Below are positions 55,691 through 64,000 of a stretch of 64,000 nucleotides of DNA, piece by piece. This stretch comes from Proteles cristata cristata (taxonomy: Eukaryota > Chordata > Mammalia > Carnivora > Hyaenidae), in NCBI GenBank assembly GCA_017311185.1, contig JAESUZ010003495.1, positions 62,001 to 126,000 of the forward strand, given 5' to 3'. How positions within the stretch are numbered: position 1 is the first letter of the stretch; each line of letters begins with the position of its first letter. Below the pieces are notes generated by a model that was not told the origin of the DNA, did not search any database, and saw only the letters and a list, made by a program, of their open reading frames with translations. The translations under genes and the position numbers were made by a program.

Positions 55691-56129
55691 CCTCTTTCTA
55701 TCAGAGATCTAAGCCTTTGAAGTAATGCTGGCGCTTCTAGAAGGCAACTGAAGATGTAAGGATGCTTGTGTGCTGGAGCTACATGGGAAATTCTCAAAGT
55801 CCCACCGTTTGTCATTCCCAGGAACATAACTGGGAAGGGTGAACAGAACTCCTGCCAATGTTAGTTTTCTAGAACATGCCTTGGGCACAGTCAGTGATAA
55901 AGACAGAGAGGCAAAATCAACTGGTGAGCATTCCTGGATGAAAGACAAGATTTCAATAAGCTGTTTACCTTTCGGTTCCAGTGTTCCCAAACATCATAAA
56001 GATTTCAGCTCTTGTAAAAGGGGAGCCATTTGTTTACAACAGACTACTCAGGGGGGAGTAGGTGTGTCTCATGAGGCAAATATTTGACCATAGGAGGTAA
56101 TAAAATTGTATGAAGCTCTCACCCCACTG
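55691..56129. other. Unique intergenic sequence
   Basis: Complex sequence without repeats, including 'agccatttgtttacaacaga' near 56024. Confidence 0.4.
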
Positions 56130-56330
56130 CTGTACGTGGTCATCAATGTGATTAGCTCATTTGGGTCTATTTTAAGATCCCGTCAGGCACAAACAGTAAC
56201 AAGAACCTGGCATTTATCCTTAAGAATATATAATCGACCTTTCAAGTCCATAATCTCGTTTATCAAAGCGGATGGCAGGGATTTATGCAGAAGAGTTTGC
56301 ACACCTCTTTGATTTCAGCCCCCTGAGAAC
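56130..56330. promoter_or_regulatory. Candidate conserved noncoding element
   Basis: 'catcaatgtgattagctcat', 'aatatataatcgacctttca' and 'tcgtttatcaaagcggatgg' in a repeat-free block with kept CpGs. Low-confidence inference. Confidence 0.25.
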
Positions 56331-56728
56331 CCAAACATGCATCCCACCCAATCCTGTTTTATTTTCGCCATATCCTGTGTTGTTGAATGGGCCTCTTGTA
56401 AAAATGCAATGTGACCCCCCCCTTCAGTTTTTTTTTCCCCTTAGGTTCTGCACACATCTTACATCAGCTTCATGAAATGTGCAGTTCTTTTACATTCCTC
56501 AGGCAGCCTTTAAAGGTCACGGTTCTCAGAGTCGGGGAAATCCGTGTGCACGGACAGGAACCCACACGGGTGAAAGCACGAAAACAGTTGCAGGGCAGTT
56601 AAGCAAGCTGTGCTGGCAAACCCACACTCCAGAAAATGATGGCTGGAGGTGAGTGGGAGCATACAGATCTGGAGTTTCCTTAATCAATCACTCTCTACTT
56701 GTGTTACCTCTTTTAACTAAACCTTCCG
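56331..56728. other. Unique intergenic sequence
   Basis: C-run then T-run at 56416-56438. Nothing recognised. Confidence 0.4.
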
Positions 56729-56786
56729 GCAAAACAAAAACAAAACAAAACAAAACCAAAACCGAACCAAAACGAAAACAAAACCC
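56729..56786. repeat. (CAAAA)n-like tract
   Basis: Imperfect CAAAA/CCAAAA repeats of about 58 bp ending in a C-run. A frame rich in F, V and L on the minus strand is its translation. Confidence 0.88.
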
Positions 56787-57651
56787 CCCGCACCCGGCCA
56801 ACAGTGCTCTTTCTTCATTAAGGCAACAGTGAAATGGACGCAGAAACAGGACAGTGGAAGGGCTTGGAAAATGCAAGCCGACCAGGGCCCTCCTGCCCCC
56901 CTCAGAGCTAATCCAGCCATTAAAGCTCCTCTTAGCATTTTCACTTCTGTGCTTTTACCGTTGAGCTCAACCCTTCTCATCTCATACTAATTCCAAACAC
57001 CAACATGTGAAATCATTTTCTCTTTTCACAAACATTCACAGAGCAATGTTCCTCATAAACATCTACACTTTAACTCTAAATTATCCTTCAAGTCAGTTCA
57101 GGTGCTAACAAGAATCCCAAACGACTCTTTGTATGGGGCCGACTGACGTGCACGATCCAAAGAAAGACACCAAAGATGTATTCGGCTCTGTTGCTATAAA
57201 ACGAATAAATAGGGCAACGAACACAGAATGCATTTCAGAGAAAGCCTGTGCTCAGAGGTTAGATGCATGACTCAAAGCAGCAGGCTCCCAATATCAAGAG
57301 TCGTCGGAAGATTGGGGTGTTAGGCTAGGAAAGGGATTACATGTCATAAGAAAAAGGAAATTATGTTGATAATGATTCCTGGAGTCACTGCCAACAACTT
57401 CAGCCAACTTGCCTGCAGCTTCATCACAATGTGCCAAATGTAGTCCAATGCTGTCAGGATTAAGAACATTCTTCACACAGATCAAAGGAAGACCCTCAGA
57501 ATGATTTTTTTTAATTCAATACAAACATTGTCCCCTAAATATGAGATCTCCAGACTGCTAGGCTCGACACATACTAGAACAATATCCGGGGTTACTGTTT
57601 TCATATGAACCTGGGGCTAATCCTTAATATTACCTGAGACTCTTTGGTCCA
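56787..57651. other. Unique intergenic sequence
   Basis: Repeat-free mixed sequence. Nothing recognised. Confidence 0.45.
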
Positions 57652-57700
57652 TTCATTCATTGACCCTATTTGTTGGGCACTTAGGATGTGCAAACCTATT
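57652..57700 (-). repeat. L2 tip, antisense
   Basis: 'attcattcattgaccctatt' and 'tgttgggcacttaggatgtg' match the reverse complement of the L2 3' terminus. Confidence 0.55.
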
Positions 57701-57724
57701 TTGCTATCTCCGTGCAAAAGCCAA

Positions 57725-57930
57725 AGTTGGGAGGCAGGATGGCATCGTGTTTGAAAATACAGACTCTGATGGAATTCAAATCTTGGGCTGGTCAAATACT
57801 AGGTGTGCTATTTACCCTCTCCAAGCCACACCTACCTACCTCACAGGATAGTTGTAAAGATAAAAAGATAATGCTAATGCAGATAAAACAGTTGGCAGAG
57901 ACGCTGGCATACGGAAGTGCCCAGTGCCTG
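57725..57930 (+). repeat. MIR, sense
   Basis: 'ggatggcatcgtgtttgaaa', 'ctctgatggaattcaaatct' and 'cctcacaggatagttgtaaa' follow MIR order. Confidence 0.72.
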
Positions 57931-58010
57931 TTAGCCAGTATATAAAACCGAGACTTCTAGAGGATGGGCAGGTCTCTGAAGAAGATCCGTAACACCCAAA
58001 ACCTGTTCCC

Positions 58011-58030
58011 TCTTCACACACACACACACA
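58011..58030. repeat. Short (CA)n tract
   Basis: Nine CA units, too short to be of note beyond possible length variation. Confidence 0.7.
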
Positions 58031-58039
58031 ATACTCATA

Positions 58040-58319
58040 GGACTCTCAGACCTTCTTCATGTAAATATTTGCAATTAAGTTTATTTACACATTTGTGCTC
58101 AGAGTGTGTTTTCTTAAACAGTCTGGGAAAGGAGCGAGCAGGGTGGGAGGTTATGTGAGGCCCACTCTGGGCTGGCATTTGAGCCAACAAATACCATATT
58201 GTCCTTGCGGAAAAGAAACTGCTGCTGGCATCTCCAGGAGAGTGTTTACTTGCCTGTAAATTAGGCCATTGTCCATCTGAGGAGAGAGTCAATCCGCTCT
58301 CGAGGGGGAAACAGAGGAC
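58040..58319. promoter_or_regulatory. Candidate conserved noncoding element
   Basis: 'gtaaatatttgcaattaagt', 'ttatttacacatttgtgctc', 'gagccaacaaataccatatt' and 'gtttacttgcctgtaaatta' give several forkhead-like TRTTTAC cores in 280 bp. It borders the CpG-rich block that follows. Confidence 0.32.
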
Positions 58320-59480
58320 AGGAAATTCGGCCTCTGTCACAGCCGAGAAGGTTCTTCCGCGCTCCCGGGGTGGCGTCCTATAGGAGCCGGTGGCTCTGTC
58401 CAGTAACCGATTTTCTCGGCAAAGCCCTGGGCTCCCGCGCCACGTCCTGGAGGAGCTACCTGCAAAACCTCCTCCTGAAGTGATGGACTTGTCTTTTGCA
58501 ACCAGTTAGCACCTGCTCTCAAAACTTGATCCCTCCCTGGTTTGTTTCAAGTGGAGCCAGGGGATCAGGACTTAATTAGCAGTGATATATCTCATACTGA
58601 TCGGTTCCATCCAACTTCCCCCCGGGGCCCCCAGATTTGTCTCTATTTGGAATTCCCGTGCTCTCTGGGCGGCTTGTGTTAGCAGTTATCTGGCAGACGC
58701 GTCCCAGTGCGGCGGGGCGGTGGGAGGCAAGTCCCTGCCGGTGGCAGCCGCGCAGCCTGGAGCCCTCCGCCTGGAGCCCCGCCCCTCTCCCGGCTTCCAC
58801 CCGCGGGGACCAGGCCCCCCGCAGCGAGAAGGTGCCCAGTCCGAGCCCAGTCACCCTCTTTCTCGAGAGGAAGGGCCATGGACTTCGAGCCTTTGCAAAT
58901 GGCCCTTGCGCTGCTGAAGAAGGGTGGGGTTTTTTTTCAGGAGGAGAAAATGCCTCCTGCTCTGTACCAGCTCGAAGCCAAAATAACATGTTTTGGCAAC
59001 CATTATTTGGCAATTAGGGCCTCAGCTCACTGAAAGCATTCTTCCGTGCAAAATATGGCTTGGAAAGAAAACACTAAACCACATCTGAGTGAAAATATAG
59101 GAAGTGAACAAAGGGGTGACAGAGCAGTGAGAGTCAGAGATGGGGAGAGGCGAGGAGGTTGGGGGCCGGGCACATTTGGCAGAGGCTAGGCAAAGACTGG
59201 GCGCCTGGATGTTTCCACAGCGCTAGCCCCAACCCTGGCCCGGTCCCCGAAAGGCCAGGGCCAAGCATGCGGGATCCTGTATGTTCGCGGTGGGCTTGCC
59301 TTTCTTTAGCCCTCAATGGAGCCCTGGAGCAAGATCGAGGCAAAGGTAGAGTAGAGCAATGGATCTGGGCGTGCGGTCATTTGTCTAGTGGGCTCACACC
59401 GCCCCCCTCACCTCCGACCCCTGAAGGGTGTGAGTCCGAGCCGACAGGGTGTGGACGCTTTCAGAATCGAAGCATCCTCT
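58320..59480. promoter_or_regulatory. CpG-rich block, possible CpG island
   Basis: CpG density rises sharply here. I count about 18 CpGs in 58681-58890 and about 12 in 58321-58460, against near-absence in most of the window. A third CpG-rich patch spans about 59150-59480 ('gtccccgaaaggccag', 'cgggatcctgtatgttcgcg'). The middle (58930-59080) is AT-richer and complex ('ggcaaccattatttggcaat'). Overlapping frames of up to 145 codons on both strands reflect stop-poor GC sequence, not genes. It could be an alternative promoter, an orphan CpG island or an enhancer. No first exon or splice donor can be assigned. Confidence 0.45.
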
Positions 59481-59639
59481 GGAGATGGTAGCTCTTTTTC
59501 TCCCTTTGAGCCTGGCATCATTCCATTTTAGAGAAGGACATGGCCAGAAAAGGGAGACTCCTCTTCCCACCTTTCCAGGACACCCACATCCTTTGATAGA
59601 GAGAGAGAGGGAGAGCAATTAAGCAGAATATACTCTTTA
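59481..59639. other. Unique intergenic sequence
   Basis: Nothing recognised. A GA run lies at 59599-59613. Confidence 0.4.
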
Positions 59640-60350
59640 CTGGTGCAATTTGACAGAAATAAGCGGAGGTTGTTTCAGATCAACACACAGCTATTTTCTG
59701 TGTGTTAATTGAGATGTCACAAACATACATTCTTTCTTCCCTTCCTCTGCCCAACTCCTCGATTTTGCTGGTGGTGAAGTTTAGTCAGGGTAATATTTTG
59801 AAGGGGAGGAACTGTGCCCAGCTAAGCCTCCCACTCGAAAGCAAGGGCTCCACTGTATGTTAAACAAATCCTATCTTGGGAGCAGCAGCAGCGGGGGGTG
59901 ACAGAGGGAGGGCCGGCATGTCTGGTCTCCCCTTCCTTATGCCATCCAAAATTACACCGAAAGAAGTGTAAGTGAATTTCATTGGTGACCCTGACATTAC
60001 CAAAGAGATTATTATGTATTACCCTATAAGTGTACGAGTACTGTTTGGCGCAATTTTACTGAGCACTGTAACTGTAAATTACTTTTCCCTCACTCTTAGG
60101 TTAATTTTCTGATAAGTTCCCTAAGAACACTGAATGTTAGCTTAGGAATTTGTTAATGCTGAGTTGCTTATGCATAGCCATTGGATGAACTGTTTTCAGT
60201 TTAATCAGAGAGTTTTGTCCATTTTGACATGACCGATTTCTGTACAATCATGCACTTGATAAATATGATTTACTCATTACAATGGCATTGCTGAATTCAC
60301 CTTTCGTTATATAGATATAGTGTTGGAATTTTCAAATCAAGGTATTAGTT
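59640..60350. promoter_or_regulatory. Strong candidate conserved noncoding element
   Basis: About 700 bp of complex AT-rich, repeat-free sequence dense in homeobox and POU-like words: 'ctgtgtgttaattgagatgt', 'actgtaaattacttttccct', 'ttaggttaattttctgataa', 'ttgcttatgcatagccattg' and 'cagtttaatcagagag'. It lies directly downstream of the CpG-rich block. This is the texture of deeply conserved developmental enhancers, but conservation was not measured. Confidence 0.38.
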
Positions 60351-60420
60351 ATTTTATTATTTTTGGTATTAGCATATCAAATTTAAAGTTTCTAATGGTC
60401 ATAGAATAAGATTGTTTTAA

Positions 60421-60634
60421 ATTTTTTTAATTTTTATTTATTTTTGAGAGAGAGATAAAGCACGAGCAGGGAAAAGGCAGAGAGAGAGAGAGAAAAGAAG
60501 GCACAGAATCTGAAGCAGGCTCCAGGCTTTGAGCTGCCAGCATAGAGCCCGACATGGAGCTCAAACCCACAAACGGTGAGACCATGACCTGAGCTGAAAC
60601 TGGATGCTTAACCAACTGAACCACCTGGGCACCC
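60421..60634 (-). mobile_element. Older Can-SINE, antisense
   Basis: 'tttatttatttttgagagag', 'caggctccaggctttgagct', 'gagaccatgacctgagctga' and terminal 'gaaccacctgggcaccc'. Target duplication unclear ('tgtttta'/'tgttta'). Confidence 0.9.
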
Positions 60635-60794
60635 TGTTTAGGCTGATATTAAAATAAAATATGAATAACAGACTATGACTTATCTTATAAATCTCATCTG
60701 ATTTATAATTTTGCACAGATAATGTCCTCACCTATGTTTAAGTATATGAAACCAGAATATTATCAACTTTTTTTCATTTGTGTATTATCCTTTC

Positions 60795-61033
60795 TTTTTT
60801 TTTTTTTTTTTTTCTTTTTTAAAAAATGTTTTATTTATTTCTAGGAGAGAGAGAGAGACAGCATGAGCAGGGGGAGGGTCAGAGAGAGAGGGAGTCACAG
60901 ACTATGAAACAGGCTCCAGGCTCTGAGCTGGCAGTCAGCACAGAGCCCGATGCGGGGCTCGAACCCATGAACCACGAGATCATGACCCAAGCGAAAGTCG
61001 GACGCTTAACCGACTAAGCCACCCAGGTGCCCC
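60795..61033 (-). mobile_element. Young felid-type Can-SINE, antisense
   Basis: Long T-run, 'ttatttctaggagagagaga', 'gatgcggggctcgaaccc', 'gatcatgacccaagcgaaag' and terminal 'ccacccaggtgccc'. A 15 bp duplication, 'gtgtattatcctttc', is identical at 60780-60794 and 61034-61048. Confidence 0.95.
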
Positions 61034-61048
61034 GTGTATTATCCTTTC

Positions 61049-62050
61049 AACTTTCTTAAATATAGGGTGGCAAGGTGAACCAGACCATGGAGTCTTGGAA
61101 GAAAAATCTCGTCAGTTCAGCACTGGCCTTGCCAACTCTCGGTCCCTCTTTCTCTGGGCCCCCTTTCCTCTGTCTCAATGCCCATCATGTGGAAAAGTTA
61201 TAGACGCTTGCTGGTATGCCTGCACATTTTAGCTCACCTTTCTGTTGAAACTTTTAGGAGGAGTTCCGCCTGCAACTGAGTAGTTGAAAGAAAGTAAAAT
61301 TTGTGACATTTTCCCTCTGGGCACTTATGAGGAAAAATATTTATCTTCACTATTGAAACCTCAAGGTTCTAAAAGGGTTAGTGTCTTTTAAAGGTGCCTA
61401 TCAGGACTCCATCCCTTTTTAAGCCCGAGACCTGCACTCGCATGGGTGTGTTCTCACATAGGTGCAGTTTGCTCTTGTATCTATTGCCGGGAGTAATAGG
61501 AAAAACATATGACAGATCTAGGAATTTACTACATATGTGCTTTCGTGTAAATCTTTTTGCCTTTAGAGACAATAGCTAGAATATTATGGTAGAATGCTGC
61601 TCTACCCTTGGACTCAAAGGTACTTCTACCCCAGCAGAAATAGAAGTTAAATCCTTTTTGCCAATATTTGAAAGGATCACAGGAGTCAAATAGATGGTCT
61701 AGATTCCATTTAGAATAATTTTTCAAAACTCATCACTCTTTGGGATGTCAAGAGCCGTGTAAATCCATATTGCATAGTGTAGGAACTAAATAAATAATTG
61801 TTAAAGGAATAGATGAGTTTTAGAGTCTGACGGACCTCACATACAACAAAAGCTTCCAACCAAAGCTTTCGAGGTACTAGCTTTTGGTAAGAGCAGAATC
61901 TCACTGTATCACTGAATACCATTCTAGTGTGTTCACCATTAAATAGTCCAATACATGAGTTTGAAGAAAAATGTCCGTAAGATGATTCTCCTTTTTCTTA
62001 CCTGGTTTAAATGCAATCAGGATAATCTAAACTCAAGGTTTTTTGAATTA
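61049..62050. other. Unique intergenic sequence
   Basis: About 1 kb without recognised repeat or gene. Several short frames on both strands have no domain. Confidence 0.45.
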
Positions 62051-62061
62051 AAAAACCTTAA

Positions 62062-62279
62062 CTTTTTTATTTTTAAAAAAATATTTTAAGTTAATTTATT
62101 GACCTTGAGAGACAGAGAGAGCACAAGTAGGGGAGGGGCAGAGAGAGAGGAGAGAGAATCCCAAGCAGGCTCTGCACCATTAGCACAAAGCCCAATGTGG
62201 GGCTCAAACTCATGAACCGTGAGATCATGACTTGAGCTCAAGAGGGACGCTCAACTAGCTGAGCCATCCAAGTGCTCCC
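62062..62279 (-). mobile_element. Old Can-SINE, antisense
   Basis: 'ggggaggggcagagagagag', 'gtggggctcaaactcatgaa', 'gagatcatgacttgagctca' and terminal 'gagccatccaagtgctccc'. It is clearly diverged. The possible target duplication 'caaggt' is short. Confidence 0.88.
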
Positions 62280-63929
62280 AAGGTGCCTTTTTCTTAACAT
62301 GCTTGTTGGTGGGTTACCTGCTAGGACTTTTTTTGTCCACATCTCACAATTAAGAACATTACTACAATAACACATCGCATGGATGACATTCGTCTTTAGC
62401 ATCACCTTGCCTTACACTTCTTCCTTGTCTGAAGTCACTCTGCCTCAGGATTATACTGTCAAACACTTTGCTAATGAGGTATTATTGTTTATATTAGGTT
62501 AGTGAAAGGGTGTAATGGTTTAAAAAATTAAGCTAACGAAAGAGTGAAGGATGTATGCAAGATACATCCAGAGAGACATGGTGGGGAGGTGGGCAGATTT
62601 TGTCATCTCGTAAAACCGTCTGAAGTGTGATCGAACAAGAGTTCAGTAAGAGAGGAATCAGACTTGGAAAAGTGTCTACTCAGAAAAGTCTTGGAATTTA
62701 ACTTCCAAGGCCCGGAGCTGAACTCCTTCTTAGGAAGGGCTATCGGACAACATGAGGATCGGTGGGGATCTCTTGAAAACCTGTAATATCTCTGCTTTGC
62801 CCTGGGAAGAGCATATTTTGCTGAGCTTGATTCAATGAAGTAAATTCAATGAAGTAAATCATTGAATCTTTGTGGTCTGCTGTCTGGATCCATAAAGACT
62901 AATAATTCTGTAGTCCTTCTACAAGAGGACTAGAGATACGTGAGTTGCCATTAAAGAGCCTCGGATGAGGCTGTTTGTTTGATTGGGAGGTGAGATGATT
63001 GTTTCTTTGATTGGAATTCGCATGTAAGAGGAACCAGAACTGCACATCATTGTTGTTCTCAGTTCAAAGAGGCTGGTGCCCATAGTGTGCTGGAGTAGTG
63101 TTTTAACTTTTTTATTCACTGAGAATAAGTGTCTTTAATAGCAACCCATAGTGTCTGTGTACTACCCGAGCTCGTAAGAAGCTAGGCGGTCTCCACTCCT
63201 AAAAGCAAGGGCTTGTCTGTGTCTGTACGTGGGAACAGTAGCATTTTAATTCTCTACACAGAGTTTGAGAGCTGTCTCCTTTATTTCCTGTTGACTCAGC
63301 TATCTTCTTCCCACATTTTGGGGTTTGTGGTAAATGAAGAATTTGTATTTGGCCACTGGAAACAAGCCTTTGAATAAGCTGAGAATCATGTGGATCCTGT
63401 GATTTTTCTAAATGACCTGAAATTCTCCTTTTCTCGTAGATTCATCAACATTAATAAGAATTATGTATGCGTCTGCTAAAAGTGGGACCTGAGTGATAGG
63501 AGAAAGCTTAGCTAAATCCTATATAAAACACAGTTTAAAGAATCCCCATTTCCTTGAAATTCCTTCAAAAACAAATCAGCTCTTGTGAATGACACACAAA
63601 GCCTTGTTTTGTTTCTATAACTTTTCTCTCTCTTGACAGGCAAGAGGCCTCCACCAAGGGCAGAAATACTTAAACTTATAATAATAAAAGTAGACGTTGT
63701 CTATGAAAATCCAAGTGTACACTTCCAAAGGACTCAATGTACATCTGACCCAATTTACCTATTAATTCTGACGGATTTTACGAACACTTCCTTATTTCTC
63801 TTCCTATGTTCTATTTCTCTCTCCTTAATCTTTATGCAGTTACAAAAAAACTCTTTGAAATTATGTAAATGTTTACAATTTTCATTTTAAACATCCTGAA
63901 TTGAAAGAATTAACCCACTTCCGTCATTT
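62280..63929. other. Unique intergenic sequence
   Basis: No repeat family or gene recognised. A perfect 14 bp tandem duplication, 'ttcaatgaagtaaa', lies at 62831-62858. The frame 63633-63890 plus is AT-rich and unrecognised. Confidence 0.45.
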
Positions 63930-63932
63930 GCT

Positions 63933-63986
<54 letters not shown>

Positions 63987-64000
63987 TTCCTTTTTCTTTC
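63930..64000. repeat. (TTTC)n microsatellite, cut by window end
   Basis: TTTC units run for about 50 bp before breaking up near 63983. The true 3' end is outside the window. Same unit as the array at 38 kb. Confidence 0.95.

Noticed and set aside
58576..59033. Four overlapping frames of 108-145 codons
   Set aside because: They lie on both strands in the same GC-rich DNA and none shows a domain or convincing start context. A real first exon cannot be excluded but is not supported.

Overview
The window is mammalian nuclear DNA from a carnivore, almost certainly a member of the cat family. The main evidence is 26 tRNA-Lys-derived Can-SINE copies. Many match the young felid-type consensus: a GGGGCGCCTGGGTGGCTTAG start, a B-box-like GGTTCGTGGGTTCGAGCCCC, a CT-rich stretch, then CCTAGAAATAAATAAAACATT and an A-tail. 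Several have perfect target-site duplications. The sequence alone does not tell domestic cat from another felid.

I find no protein-coding exon that I can support, no functional RNA gene, no CRISPR array, no endogenous retrovirus with coding capacity, and no prokaryotic feature. The open reading frames are short. They come from repeats, from antisense LINE-1, or from chance, and none resembles a conserved cellular protein. The window is best read as intergenic or large-intron DNA.

Layout. 0-5 kb: an ancient antisense L1 (3' UTR plus the C-terminal end of ORF2) broken by four Can-SINEs. 5-10 kb: MIR and L1 fragments with an AT microsatellite, then unique sequence. 10.5-11.9 kb: a 1.4 kb GT-rich satellite holding about nine units of a ~68 bp minisatellite. 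12-18 kb: L2, MIR, LTR-like and Can-SINE relics. 18.5-24.6 kb: a long antisense L1 running from 3' UTR to 5' UTR, with a different L1 (L1MA-like) inserted in its ORF2. 25-36 kb: a dense cluster of young Can-SINEs with MIR, L2 and LTR-like fragments. 36.5-60.3 kb: repeat-poorer, more complex sequence with several segments that look like candidate conserved noncoding elements, G-rich tracts, and a CpG-rich island of about 1.1 kb (58.3-59.5 kb) followed by an AT-rich, homeobox-site-like block. 60.4-64 kb: three more Can-SINEs, unique sequence and a TTTC microsatellite cut by the window edge.

No genes act together here. The plausible biology is cis-regulatory (36-60 kb) and repeat evolution (nested L1s, recent Can-SINE insertions, minisatellite). 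I could not run alignments, so repeat subfamily names and all calls of conservation are recognition from memory or inference. I did not find a previously undescribed system.
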